Positions 17,721 to 26,726 of a stretch of 64,000 nt of DNA are shown here, piece after piece. The notes beneath the pieces are model-generated. The model worked only from the letters and a program-made list of their open reading frames with translations. It was not told the DNA's origin and did no database searches. Source of the stretch: Actinoplanes regularis (lineage in GTDB: Bacteria; Actinomycetota; Actinomycetes; Mycobacteriales; Micromonosporaceae); contig NZ_FZNR01000002.1 in NCBI RefSeq assembly GCF_900188005.1, positions 186,001 to 250,000 of the forward strand, given 5' to 3'. The position numbers were made by a program, and so were the translations under genes. Within the stretch, counting starts at the first letter, position 1; the number at the start of each line of letters is the position of its first letter.

Positions 17721-18737
17721 TCAGACTCGAACAACCCGGGCCCGGGACGACTCGCGAACCACCAGTTCCGGGGCGACCAGCACGCCCTGCGCGGGCCGGC
17801 GGTCGCCGCTGAGCAACCGGGACACCATCAGCTCCACGGCGATCCGGCCGACGTGGTTCTTGGGCGGGCGGATCGCCGTGAGGGGCGGGTCGGCCAGGTG
17901 CGCGACCTCGTCGTCGTAGGAGACGAGGGCGATGTTCAGGCCGGTGCGGGCGATCGCGATGGCATCCGGGTCGCTGTGCACGACGAGGGCGGTCGGCCCG
18001 GCCCCGGAGCAGGCCCGGACCGCCGACGACGGATCGGCGAAGACCATGGCGACCGGCAGCCCGAGCTCGGCCCAGCTCCGCGACAGGTATGCCGAGGTCG
18101 GGCTCCCCTCGGAGAGGACCAGCCCGATCCGGCTGTGCCCCTGGTCGCGGAGGTGGTGCACGGCCATCTCCAGGCCCCGCGAGTGATCGCTGCGCACCCA
18201 CTCGATCCGGCGGGCGGCCGGGGACCAGTGCCGGGGCTGCCGCTCGACGAGCACGGCGGGAATCGGCAGCCCGCCGATCCAGTCGATGATCCGGTCCGCG
18301 TCGGGGCTCTTCAGCAGCGGCGCCAGCAACAGCCCCTGCACCTGCCGCGCCTCGACGAGACGCCCGATCTGGCGCCGGTCCTCCTCCGGGTCGTAGCTCG
18401 AGCCGCGCAGCTGGATCGTCACCCCGAGGGCCGCCGCGGCGGCCCGGGCCCCGGCCACGATCGGCGGCCAATAGAAATCCAGCGACGGTACGACCATCCC
18501 GACGGTCCACGCCTGACGGGGCCGGACGACGGGTCGCGCCGGTGACGGCAGGGTCGCCCCGCCGTGCACCCGGGTGACGAGGTTGCGGGCGGCGAGGGCG
18601 GCGATGTCCCGGCGGATGGTCAGCTCGCTGACGCCCAGGTCACGGGCGAGTTCGCGGACCCGGATCGCGCCGCTGTCACGCAGGCGGCCCAGCAGCCGCT
18701 CGTGCCGCTGCGCCTGGAGAAGCCGGTCCTCCGCCAC
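17721..18737 (-). CDS. Transcriptional regulator, DeoR-type HTH with LacI-type sensor domain
   Basis: The product has 338 aa from the GTG at 18737 (GGGAGCGGC upstream). Residues 10-65 hold the DeoR-like winged helix (RHERLLGRLRDSGAIRVREL, ELTIRRDIAALAARN, VTRVHGGATLP). The rest is a LacI-type sensor (VGMVVPSLDFYWPPIVAGAR, GHSRIGLVLSEGSPTS, ALVSYDDEVAHLADPPLTAI). It is paralogous to the product of 4163-5251. It lies upstream of the CBM13 hydrolase pair on the same strand and is divergent from an MFS gene, with a palindrome-like site in between. The same site recurs in front of the GH30 gene at 46119, so it may control both. Confidence 0.88.
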   Translation of the reverse strand: MAEDRLLQAQRHERLLGRLRDSGAIRVRELARDLGVSELTIRRDIAALAARNLVTRVHGGATLPSPARPVVRPRQAWTVGMVVPSLDFYWPPIVAGARAAAAALGVTIQLRGSSYDPEEDRRQIGRLVEARQVQGLLLAPLLKSPDADRIIDWIGGLPIPAVLVERQPRHWSPAARRIEWVRSDHSRGLEMAVHHLRDQGHSRIGLVLSEGSPTSAYLSRSWAELGLPVAMVFADPSSAVRACSGAGPTALVVHSDPDAIAIARTGLNIALVSYDDEVAHLADPPLTAIRPPKNHVGRIAVELMVSRLLSGDRRPAQGVLVAPELVVRESSRARVVRV

Positions 18738-18766
18738 GCCGCTCCCAAGGGATCGAGTTACGGCGA

Positions 18767-18780
18767 TGTTAACGTAAACC
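18767..18780 (+). promoter_or_regulatory. Operator-like palindrome between regulator and MFS gene
   Basis: TGTTAACGTAAACC matches the perfect palindrome TGTTTACGTAAACA at 46092-46105, and the match extends left as CGATGTT. It is in the 95-bp divergent region between the DeoR/LacI hybrid gene and the MFS gene, where an autoregulatory operator is expected. Confidence 0.6.
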
Positions 18781-18832
18781 AGACGGGTTGGTCAGGGTGC
18801 CCGGCCGCCGGGGCGGGTGAGATCATCCCGCG

Positions 18833-20026
18833 ATGCGCCGCGCGATCGTCACCCTCCTCGTCGTCTGCCAGAGCACCCAGGCACTGATCTTCGGCGGGAT
18901 CGCGCTCTTCCTCCCGCTGATCCGCGCCGACCTGGGCCTGACCTTCACCCAGGCGGGAACGCTCGCCGCGGCGAGCAACCTGAGCTACGCCCTGATGCAG
19001 GTGCCGTCGGGCTTCCTGGCGGACCGGTTCTCCCCGCGCACACTGTTCCTTACCGGCCTGCTCGGCACGAACCTGCTCGCGGCGGCGTTCGCGGTGCTCA
19101 CGTCGTACCAACTGCTCCTGGTGAACCAGGCCTGCGCCGGGGTCTTCCGGGCGCTGGTCTTCGCGCCCGGCCTGCTGCTGATCAGCGAGGAGTTCCCGAG
19201 CGACCGGCGGGCCACCGCGATGGGCCTGTATGTCGCCGGCGGCTTCTCCTCCAACATCCTGCTCAGCTCGACCGGCCCGCTGCTGGTCGAGCCGCTCGGC
19301 TGGCGGCTGCTGTTCGGCCTCTTCGCGGCGACCGGCCTGCTCACCCTGGCCCTCTACCGCTGGGCCACCGGGCCGGTGGTGCCGAAGCCACCGGCCGACG
19401 ACCCGGTCCGCCTCGCCGACCTGGCCGGGCTGCTCCGGCACCGGATCGTATGGCTCACCGGGGTGATCCAGTTCACCCGGCTCGCCGTCGCCCAGGGCTT
19501 CACCTTCTGGCTGCCCACCTGGCTGGTCGTCGACCGCGGCCAGTCCCTCACCACGGCCGGCCTGGTCGCCGCGCTCGGCGCCGCGGTCACCGCGCCGGCC
19601 AACTATCTCGGCGGCTACCTCTCCGACCGGCTCGGCCGCCCGCTGCTGGTGATCAGCGGCTCGCTCACCATCCTCACGGCCGGGCTGGCCCTGCTCACCT
19701 ACGTGCCCGGGATACCGGCCGTGCTGATCGTGATCGCGCTGATCTCACTGGTCGTGCAGGTCTACTTCGGACCGCTGTTCGCGCTGCCGATCGCGGTGCT
19801 CGGGACCCGGCGGGCCGGGCTGCTCAGCGGATTCGGCAACTTCTGCGCCAATCTGGGCGGCTTCGCGTTCGTCTACGCGCTCGGCGCGGTGAAGGACACC
19901 ACCGGCTCGTTCCGGGCCGGTTTCCTCAGCCTCTCCGCGCTCTGTGTGGTCGCGCTGGTCGCGGCGGTGCTGGCTCGTCCCCGCAGGGACTTGTCCGCGT
20001 ACAACCGGGAATCGGCGACCGCGTAG
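18833..20026 (+). CDS. Major facilitator superfamily transporter
   Basis: The product has 397 aa with about twelve membrane segments. The loop 2-3 motif appears as GFLADRFSPRTLFLTG and its repeat in the second half as GGYLSDRLGRPLLVISG. The substrate is unknown; its position divergent from a sugar-type regulator and the galactanase-like pair suggests a sugar or oligosaccharide released by them. The 3' end overlaps the convergent diguanylate cyclase gene by 154 bp, and the overlap encodes the last membrane segment, so both genes really use this DNA if both are intact. Confidence 0.88.
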   Translation: MRRAIVTLLVVCQSTQALIFGGIALFLPLIRADLGLTFTQAGTLAAASNLSYALMQVPSGFLADRFSPRTLFLTGLLGTNLLAAAFAVLTSYQLLLVNQACAGVFRALVFAPGLLLISEEFPSDRRATAMGLYVAGGFSSNILLSSTGPLLVEPLGWRLLFGLFAATGLLTLALYRWATGPVVPKPPADDPVRLADLAGLLRHRIVWLTGVIQFTRLAVAQGFTFWLPTWLVVDRGQSLTTAGLVAALGAAVTAPANYLGGYLSDRLGRPLLVISGSLTILTAGLALLTYVPGIPAVLIVIALISLVVQVYFGPLFALPIAVLGTRRAGLLSGFGNFCANLGGFAFVYALGAVKDTTGSFRAGFLSLSALCVVALVAAVLARPRRDLSAYNRESATA

Positions 20027-21954
20027 AGGCGGTCGAAGTCCGTCCCGTCCAGGCCCACCACGGCCACCCCGACGCTCGCCGCGGTCCGTTCGCCCAGTGC
20101 CGCCTGGAGCCGCTCGGCGGTGCTCGTCGCGGACCCGGCCTCGCGGAGCAGCACCACGAACTCGTCGCCGCCGAGCCGGGCCACCAGGTCGCGCGGGTGC
20201 ACCGACGCGCGCAGCGTCCCGGCCACCCAGCGCAGCAGCTCGTCCCCCGCGGCGTGGCCATGTGTGTCGTTGAGCTGCTTGAACCCGTCCAGGTCGAAGA
20301 GGAGCAGGGCGTGGGCGGGCGCGGCCGCGAAGCCCTCGGCGAACCCACGCCGGTTCAGCACGTCGGTGAGCACGTCCGTCCGGGACAGGTCGGTGAGCCG
20401 GCGGCGCTGCTGGGCGGCGGTGCGGCCGAGCATCGCGGTGGCCACGGCCACGACGCCCGTGCCGACCAGGTGGATCAGGACGTACCAGAAACCGGCCCCG
20501 CCCGCGATCACCGCGACCAGCGCGTAGAGCGCGACGGCGGTGACCGCGACCGGCCCGGCCACCGCTGGTCGCATGCCGAGCATCAGCAAGGGGATGGCGA
20601 GCAGGATGCCGATCCCGAGAACGCCGGATACCCCGCCGTCCAGGATGGCGATCGCGCCGCAGCTCACGAACGAGCTCACCGCGAACGCCAGCATCAGCGG
20701 GCGGGCCAGGCGCGAGCCGCTGACCCAGCCCGAGGCGGCGACCAGCGCGAGGCCGGTCAGGAAGCCCCACGCGCAGAGGGCGATCATGCCGGTCCGGTGC
20801 GGGTTGCCGGCGGTGAACAGCAGCACGTAGACGGCCGCGACGCTGGTCTGCGCCATGGCCATCCAGCCCGGATCGGCGATCGCGTGCCGCTTCCTGCCGG
20901 TCTTCGGTGTCTTCGGCGACGACGGGCCGGCAGCGCGGGAAGCCAGGTCGGTGCGGACCGCGGCGACCGCCTCGGCGGCGGGGGCGTGGCGGTCGCGGGC
21001 GGCCTTGTCCGCGTAGAGCTTCCGGTCGGCGGCCGCGTAGAGCTCGCTCGCGTCAGCGGCGTCCGCCGGGAACGTCGCGAAGCCGAGGCTGGCCGGGGCG
21101 TAGAGCCGCATCCGCTCCCGGATCCGGTCCACCGCGGTTGCCACGCCGGAGCCGGTCAGCAGCAGCGCGAACTCGTCACCGCCGAGCCGCCCCACCGGGC
21201 CCCAGGCGGAGAGCTCCCGCCCGGTCCAGACGAGCAGGTCGTCCCCGGCCTGGTGGCCGTCGCGGTCGTTCACCGTCTTGAAGTGGTCCAGGTCGAGCAG
21301 CACCAGGGTGACCGGGCTACCGGCCCGTTCCGCCCCGGCCAGCTCGGCGGCGAGCCGGCGGTCGAAGCCCCGACGGTTGAGGCAGCCGGTCAGCGGATCG
21401 GTACGCGACCCGTCCGCGAGGCGCCGCCGTAGCGCGGACAGAACCGCGATGTGTCGCCGGCAGAGCGTCGCCGAGCCGGCGAAGGCCAGGATGTTCACCA
21501 GGACGTATCCGGCCGGTGCCGGCTCACCCCAGAGCACCACCGCGCCGTACGCGAGCAGGCTGAACCCGGCCACCACCGGGAACACCCGGCGCGAGAGCAC
21601 GGTGGCGAGCAGCACCACCGCGCCGGGCACCAGCGCGCCGAACGGTCCGGCCACGCCCCCGTCCAGCAGGCCGAGGACGGCCCCGCCGGCCAGGTTCACC
21701 GCCGCCCCGGTGAGCAGCGCGGCCATCCAGGCACGCGGTGCCCGGGCCAGCCGGTCGGAAAGGACCCAGAGCAGCGCCCCGGTCAGTGCTGAGACGACCG
21801 CCACCAGCAGGATCAGGCCACGGTTCGGGCTCGACCAGGTGGCGCCCGCGTAGGCGGTCGTGAGCAGGGCCGGGACGGCTCCGTTCCCCGCGACGGCCCG
21901 CAGCGTCCAGCGCCGCGACCGGGCGGCTCCCAGCGAGACCTCGGGCATCGGCAC
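19873..21954 (-). CDS. Membrane diguanylate cyclase with two membrane-GGDEF units in tandem
   Basis: The product has 693 aa. Unit one has about six membrane segments (30-165) and a GGDEF domain (185-320) with DPLTGCLNRRGF, DLDHFKTVND and RLGGDEF (GGDEF 258-262). Unit two repeats the plan: segments at about 365-510, then DVLTDVLNRRGF, DLDGFKQLND and RLGGDEF (595-599), ending near 660. Both active-site motifs are intact, so both should make cyclic di-GMP from GTP. Neither has the RxxD inhibitory site before GGDEF. The double layout suggests internal gene duplication and permits intramolecular dimerisation. A tail of about 30 residues is encoded in the overlap with the MFS gene. Confidence 0.9.
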   Translation of the reverse strand: MPMPEVSLGAARSRRWTLRAVAGNGAVPALLTTAYAGATWSSPNRGLILLVAVVSALTGALLWVLSDRLARAPRAWMAALLTGAAVNLAGGAVLGLLDGGVAGPFGALVPGAVVLLATVLSRRVFPVVAGFSLLAYGAVVLWGEPAPAGYVLVNILAFAGSATLCRRHIAVLSALRRRLADGSRTDPLTGCLNRRGFDRRLAAELAGAERAGSPVTLVLLDLDHFKTVNDRDGHQAGDDLLVWTGRELSAWGPVGRLGGDEFALLLTGSGVATAVDRIRERMRLYAPASLGFATFPADAADASELYAAADRKLYADKAARDRHAPAAEAVAAVRTDLASRAAGPSSPKTPKTGRKRHAIADPGWMAMAQTSVAAVYVLLFTAGNPHRTGMIALCAWGFLTGLALVAASGWVSGSRLARPLMLAFAVSSFVSCGAIAILDGGVSGVLGIGILLAIPLLMLGMRPAVAGPVAVTAVALYALVAVIAGGAGFWYVLIHLVGTGVVAVATAMLGRTAAQQRRRLTDLSRTDVLTDVLNRRGFAEGFAAAPAHALLLFDLDGFKQLNDTHGHAAGDELLRWVAGTLRASVHPRDLVARLGGDEFVVLLREAGSATSTAERLQAALGERTAASVGVAVVGLDGTDFDRLYAVADSRLYADKSLRGRASTAATSATTQSAERLRKPARNEPVVSFTAPSA

Positions 21955-22176
21955 CTCCTCAGACCGAGGACTGATCGGCGCTGTCCACGCCGCCTTGACG
22001 CTTTCGGCTCACCGCTTTCCGCGGCCGGAGGTGAATCTTCGATGTCCTGGTCGGATTCCGCGACCGGTCGCACCCGTTTCGCAACGAAAAAGGCTTCAGC
22101 CGCGCACCACTCGACCGATCTCATGCGGTGCTTCCGCCGCCAGGTGGAGGCTCGCGTCGACAAGAACGAGAGGGCA

Positions 22177-22347
22177 ATGGAGAAGCTGGCCATGCTCGCG
22201 GCCCACATCCGCGGCGGTAACGACCAGGGCGCGACCGTCGTCGAGTACTCGGTGCTGGCCGCCATCATCATCGGCATCTGCGTCGTCGCCGTCGCGGGCC
22301 TGGGCCATCAGCTCTCGACGATGCTCACCGCGATCCACATCTTCTGA
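22177..22347 (+). CDS. Flp/Fap-type pilin
   Basis: The product has 56 aa from the ATG at 22177, which has GAGAGGG close upstream; an in-frame ATG at 22042 would add 45 residues not typical of the family. The core DQGATVVEYSVLAAIIIGICVVAVAGLG has the type IVb prepilin pattern, with the conserved Glu five residues after the Gly-Ala region, and ends shortly after the hydrophobic helix. Flp pilins need a TadV-type peptidase and Tad assembly genes; none lie in this window, so assembly would depend on genes elsewhere. Confidence 0.85.
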   Translation: MEKLAMLAAHIRGGNDQGATVVEYSVLAAIIIGICVVAVAGLGHQLSTMLTAIHIF

Positions 22348-22358
22348 TCCTCAGGCCC

Positions 22359-22394
22359 GGAAGGGGTACGGCCGGCGGTGGCCGCACCCCTTCC
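22359..22394. terminator. Bidirectional terminator between pilin and SGNH genes
   Basis: A 15-bp stem with one mismatch (22359-22373 with 22380-22394, loop 22374-22379) lies between the convergent pilin and SGNH hydrolase genes. Confidence 0.75.
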
Positions 22395-22406
22395 CCCGTC
22401 AGGGCG

Positions 22407-23648
22407 TCAGAAGAGCCGGCGGGGAACGGCCGCGGCCAGGGCCGCATAGCCGGCCGGGTTCAGGTGCAGGTGGTCGCCGACGTCGTAGAGCGGGTCGAGC
22501 CGGGAGGGGTTCGCCGGATCGGCCACCGCGGCGGCGAAATCGACGTACGAGTCGAAGATCCCGCCCCGGATTACCCCGTTGACCGCGACCCGGGCCCGTT
22601 CCCGCAGCCCGCCCGGATCGTCGTACCCGGTGTTGCCCCCGAACGGCGTGATCGTCGCGCCGTAGACCCGCAGCCGCTGCGCGTGCGCCCGCTGCACGAT
22701 CTGCCGGTACGCCCCGGTGAGCGCCGTGATCACCTGCCCCTGCCCGGCCTCGGTCGCCGGTGCCGTGCCGATGTCGTTGACCCCCTCGAAGACCAGCACC
22801 CAGGCGGCCCCGCTGACCCCGAGGACGTCCCGGTCGAGGCGGGCGAGAACGTTCGGCCCCAGCCCGTCGTGCAGCACCCGGTTTCCGCCGGCCGCCTGGT
22901 TGAGCACCGCGAGCCGGGGATCCCGGAGCCGGGCCGCGAGCTGGTCGGGCCAGCGGTCGTTGCCGTTGGTGGTCGAGCCTCGCCCGTCGGTGAGCGAGTC
23001 GCCGAGCAGCACCACCCCGGCCGCGGCGGAGGCGATCACCTCGATCCCGCTGATCAGATACCAGTGATCGACCGGGGTCGCGCCCGGCAGCTCGGCTTCC
23101 AGCGGCCGGGCGCCCCTGGTCAGCCAGGACGTCGTCCGGGAGCCGGGATGCGAGGTGAGGTTGAGCCCGGCCTGCCCCTCGGCGAGATAGACCGAGACGG
23201 TCAGGTTCGATCGGGGTGCGACCCTGATCGGCACCGGGTCGGAGACGACCTGCGCCCCGACGGGCACCACGACCGAGTCCTCCCCGCTGAAGGTGAGCGC
23301 CCGGGAGCTGCCCGGCACGATCTCCGCGACCCCGGCCCGGCCGCCGGCCGGCAGGGCGACTGCCGCGGAGGTGAGGGTCAGATCGGTCGTCCCGAACGCG
23401 TTGGAGAACCGCACCCGCATCAGCTTTCCGCCGATCGAGGTGTGCACGGTCTGCCGCAGCGTGGTGTCCACGAGCACCGAGTCGCTGCCGGTGAACGGTG
23501 CCGGCGGCAGGTTCCCCGGCTCGGTCAGCTGCGGCATCGCGGTCCAGGTGTGCACCCAGCACGATGATGACGAGGCGGCGGCGGGCGACGGGACGAGGCC
23601 CGCGCCGGCGATTCCGGCCGATCCGGCCAGCAGGGCACGCCGTTTCAT
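22407..23648 (-). CDS. Secreted SGNH/GDSL esterase
   Basis: The product has 413 aa. The N-terminus MKRRALLAGSAGIAGAG is Tat-like, with export up to about AAAS (residue 26). A beta-rich domain (about 30-205) precedes the SGNH domain, with block I VVLLGDSLTDGRG, a Gly/Asn block QAAGGNRVL, block III FEGVNDIG and the catalytic His in GDHLHLNPAGY. Its ATG is three bases after the stop of the GH115 gene, with GGAGG inside that gene's end, so they are coupled. A xylan or glucuronoxylan esterase role (for example deacetylation) is inferred from this coupling. Confidence 0.88.
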   Translation of the reverse strand: MKRRALLAGSAGIAGAGLVPSPAAASSSSCWVHTWTAMPQLTEPGNLPPAPFTGSDSVLVDTTLRQTVHTSIGGKLMRVRFSNAFGTTDLTLTSAAVALPAGGRAGVAEIVPGSSRALTFSGEDSVVVPVGAQVVSDPVPIRVAPRSNLTVSVYLAEGQAGLNLTSHPGSRTTSWLTRGARPLEAELPGATPVDHWYLISGIEVIASAAAGVVLLGDSLTDGRGSTTNGNDRWPDQLAARLRDPRLAVLNQAAGGNRVLHDGLGPNVLARLDRDVLGVSGAAWVLVFEGVNDIGTAPATEAGQGQVITALTGAYRQIVQRAHAQRLRVYGATITPFGGNTGYDDPGGLRERARVAVNGVIRGGIFDSYVDFAAAVADPANPSRLDPLYDVGDHLHLNPAGYAALAAAVPRRLF

Positions 23649-23651
23649 GAT

Positions 23652-26603
23652 TCAGAACCTCCGGCTGGTCGGCGGGCCGAGATAGCTGTACTTCACGCCA
23701 CCGGTGTCCACGATCAACCGTTGCAGGATCACCGCCGGGTCGATCGCCCGGAACGTCACGGTGTGCGTCCCGGCCCGGCCGACCTGGTGCGTGGTGGTGG
23801 TGATGTTGACGTTGTCCGAGGTGTTGCGGGCCCACTGCCGGTTCATCGTGGTGTCGATCGCCCCGGTCTCGGCGACCGCGTCGACGACCTGCGGGGCCGC
23901 CCCGTCGATCGAGACGGAGTAGCGCAGCTGCCCGTTGCGGGGCATCAGCAGCGCGGAGATCCGCACCGGTCCGGTGGTGGTCAGCGTGACCCGGTAGTCG
24001 AGCCGGGACTCGCCGGCGCCGAGCGGCATGACGCCGTCGCCGCTCTTGCCGATGCCGGGCAGCACCCGCCAGTCACCGGCCTTGCGGTCGAATCCGGTCG
24101 CCGGGATCGAGACGTACCCGTTGGCCTCGGCGAACCCCCGCGGCGTGAGCTCGGGGTCGCGGATCGGCGCGCGCACCAGGACGCTGCTTCCCGCGCCCTC
24201 GACCCGCAGCTGTACGTCGGTGACCCCGGCCGGCGCGCGCTTCCAGTCGACCGAGACCGTGGCCCGCACCTGCTTGTCCACCGTCCCGGAGGCCGGCGTG
24301 ACGTGCACCCACGGCTGGTCCGCCGTGATCGTGTAGGCGAACGGCGTGGTGCCCTTGTTGTAGACCTCGAGGTACTGCCGCGGCTGGCTCTGCCACGGGC
24401 TGAACTCGGGCAGCGTCGTGGCGTCCCCGCCGTCGAGCGCGACCCCCATCGACGCGCCGGCGGGCACCTCGATCCGTTTCAGGTACGGATAGATCTCGTC
24501 CGGCAGCGCCACATTGTTCAGTTCCGGCTGCTGCCACGGGGCGTTCGGGCCGTACCGCGCCACGTTCCCGTACCCGATCTTGGGCTGGAGCTGCCAGTCC
24601 CGCCACTTCCCGCCCGCCAGCGCGGTGTTGTAGTGCGCGTTGAGCGCCTGGTCCGCGGCGAATCGCGCCTCCGCCTCGGCGGCCAGGTCGTTGGTCGCGG
24701 CGCGGCCCTGCGCGGCATACATGATGTTGGTGAACTCGGCCCGCCGCAGCTCGTACAGGTTCGCGGTCGCCGCGACCTGGTAGTACACGAGCTGGTAGTA
24801 CGCGTCCTGCCAGGCCTCGGGCACGCGCGCCTTGAGCCGCTCGGCCCGGGCGGCGAGAGCCTGCCACTGCGTGACCACCCGATCCATCTCGGCGTAGTCG
24901 GTGATGCTGAACGGGTTGCCCTGGTCGTCGTAGACCACCGCGCTCGGGTCGGTCTTCAGGTCCTTGGCGGGGTCGACGGTGATCCGCCGGTTGAGCAGCT
25001 CGGGCTTGCGACGCGACTGCAGGACGCCGTACCGGGAGAGGACCTCGGCGATGTCGGCCGCGAGCGGTCCGCCGAAGTTCTCCGCCGCGTAGCGGCGTTC
25101 CCAGTCCCGGATGCCGTCGACCCCGATCGCGTCCGGGTTCCAGGCGTAGTCCAGGAAGAACTGGGCGGGCTCCTCCTCGTTCTTCAGGTCGCCGACGTTG
25201 GCCACCCAGAGCCGGTCCACCCCGGACCGGTACGCCCGGTTCAGCTGCTCCCAGGTGTTGGTCAGGTTGGCGGTGTCGACCCACTTGTAGTTGCGGCCGT
25301 CGCCGACGTAGTCGAAGTGGTAGTAGAGGCCGTAACCGCCGCTGCGGGCCGGCAGCGCCGGGTCGGGCAGCCTGCGCATGTTGCCCCAGTTGTCGTCGCA
25401 GAAGACCACGGTCACGTCATCCGGCGGCCGGTAACCCTGGTCCCAGTAGCGCTGCACCTCCTTGTAGAGGGTCTGCACCTGGGGTGCGCCGAGCATGCCC
25501 TCCTCGGCCAGGATCCGGCGCTGCGACGAGATGATCGAGTCCATCAGGTCGATGCCGTCACCGTCGGGCAGGCTGACGTCGCCGTTGCCGCGCATGCCGA
25601 GCGTGACCACGCCCTCGATGTCCTGGTCGCGCATCCGCTGGATGCCGGTCCGCCAGTAGTCCTTGATCGCATCCGGGTTGCGCCGGAAGCTCCACTCGCG
25701 GGTGCCGGCGGGATGCCGGTTCCACTCCTCGATCCCGCGCATCATCGGCGCCTCGTGCGAGGTGCCCATCACCACGCCGTAGTAGCTGGCGGTGGCGTGG
25801 TTGGCCGGGTCGTCCTCGGCGAACGCCCGCCCCCAGACCGCCGGCCACAGGTAGTTGGCCTTGAGCCGGAGCATGGTCTCGAAGACCTTGGCGTAGTAGT
25901 TCGCGTTCAGCCCACCCGGGTAACCGGGGGCCTTGCCGGGGCCGAAGAACGCGGGTGCCCAGGTCCCGGTGTCCGGGTTCTCGTCGTTGATGAAGATCCC
26001 GCGGTACTTCACCTTCGGGGTGCCCTGGCTGTGCCGGCCGGGCAGGGCGTAGAGCGCGTCCGCGTGCGGGACCGGCACGTCGTCCCAGAAGTGCCAGGGC
26101 GAGACGCCGATCAGGCGGGAGACGTCGTAGACGCCGTAGATGGTGCCGCGCTGGTCGCTGCCGGCGATCACGAAGGCCCGCCGCACGCCGGGCAGCGGGT
26201 GCTCGACGACCTGCTGCAGCGAGGTCTCCCACTTCCCGGCGACGCCGCGGGTGTCGAGCCGGCCGGCGGCGATCATCCGGTCGATCAGGGCGGACCGGCC
26301 GATGGTCCCGATGATGATCGGGTCCCGCCCGGCGGGAATGGTGTCCTGCCCGGCCCGTGGGGTGACGCCGGTGGCGGCGCCGAGGTCGGACTGTAGGTCG
26401 CCGGCCACGCGGAGCACGCCGGGGTAGTCGTTGGCGCTGGTCACGATAGGCGCGGCGGCACCACGGGCGACCAGCGGGAAGCGGCCGGGCCCGGCCTGGG
26501 TGGAGAGGTAACCGGTCGTCTTGTGGTCGTGGTCCGCGGCGGGAGCGGGGGTCGGGGTAAGGACGGCGAGCGCGGCGACTGCGGCCGCTAAGTGCCTTCG
26601 CAT
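23652..26603 (-). CDS. Secreted GH115 xylan alpha-1,2-glucuronidase
   Basis: The product has 983 aa from the ATG at 26603 (GGAGG nine bases upstream), with a signal peptide ending at PAPA (about residue 21). The sequence follows GH115: an N-terminal alpha/beta domain (about 30-170), the barrel with KYRGIFINDENP, LRLKANYLWPAVWGRAFAEDD, MGTSHEAPMMRG and VVFCDDNWGNMRRLP (about 180-520), a helical domain, and C-terminal beta domains. Members remove (4-O-methyl-)glucuronic acid from xylan. It lies downstream of the GH10 xylanase gene on the same strand, has its own promoter and paired operators, and overlaps functionally with the SGNH gene after it. Confidence 0.92.
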   Translation of the reverse strand: MRRHLAAAVAALAVLTPTPAPAADHDHKTTGYLSTQAGPGRFPLVARGAAAPIVTSANDYPGVLRVAGDLQSDLGAATGVTPRAGQDTIPAGRDPIIIGTIGRSALIDRMIAAGRLDTRGVAGKWETSLQQVVEHPLPGVRRAFVIAGSDQRGTIYGVYDVSRLIGVSPWHFWDDVPVPHADALYALPGRHSQGTPKVKYRGIFINDENPDTGTWAPAFFGPGKAPGYPGGLNANYYAKVFETMLRLKANYLWPAVWGRAFAEDDPANHATASYYGVVMGTSHEAPMMRGIEEWNRHPAGTREWSFRRNPDAIKDYWRTGIQRMRDQDIEGVVTLGMRGNGDVSLPDGDGIDLMDSIISSQRRILAEEGMLGAPQVQTLYKEVQRYWDQGYRPPDDVTVVFCDDNWGNMRRLPDPALPARSGGYGLYYHFDYVGDGRNYKWVDTANLTNTWEQLNRAYRSGVDRLWVANVGDLKNEEEPAQFFLDYAWNPDAIGVDGIRDWERRYAAENFGGPLAADIAEVLSRYGVLQSRRKPELLNRRITVDPAKDLKTDPSAVVYDDQGNPFSITDYAEMDRVVTQWQALAARAERLKARVPEAWQDAYYQLVYYQVAATANLYELRRAEFTNIMYAAQGRAATNDLAAEAEARFAADQALNAHYNTALAGGKWRDWQLQPKIGYGNVARYGPNAPWQQPELNNVALPDEIYPYLKRIEVPAGASMGVALDGGDATTLPEFSPWQSQPRQYLEVYNKGTTPFAYTITADQPWVHVTPASGTVDKQVRATVSVDWKRAPAGVTDVQLRVEGAGSSVLVRAPIRDPELTPRGFAEANGYVSIPATGFDRKAGDWRVLPGIGKSGDGVMPLGAGESRLDYRVTLTTTGPVRISALLMPRNGQLRYSVSIDGAAPQVVDAVAETGAIDTTMNRQWARNTSDNVNITTTTHQVGRAGTHTVTFRAIDPAVILQRLIVDTGGVKYSYLGPPTSRRF

Positions 26604-26627
26604 GGGTACGCCTCCGGTGGATGAAGC

Positions 26628-26645
26628 GCTCCGAAAGTTTCGGAA
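26628..26645. promoter_or_regulatory. Operator of the GH115-SGNH operon, proximal copy
   Basis: GCTCCGAAAGTTTCGGAA contains the palindrome CGAAAGTTTCG. It lies between the promoter and the GH115 start codon. An exact inverted 18-bp copy is at 26727-26744. The CGAAANTTTCG type is, to my knowledge, the site of LacI-family xylanolytic regulators such as BxlR in Streptomyces. Confidence 0.75.
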
Positions 26646-26668
26646 ACATGCCGATCGGATTCCGGTAA

Positions 26669-26696
26669 CGTATAGCCTTGTGTCTATATACGTCAA
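26669..26696 (-). promoter_or_regulatory. Promoter of the GH115-SGNH operon
   Basis: TTGACG (26696-26691) and TATACG (26674-26669) are spaced by 16 bases on the minus strand, in a locally AT-rich stretch. It lies between the two inverted operators. Confidence 0.65.
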
Positions 26697-26726
26697 CCGA
26701 TGAACAGGTGACCGACTCGAAAGATA

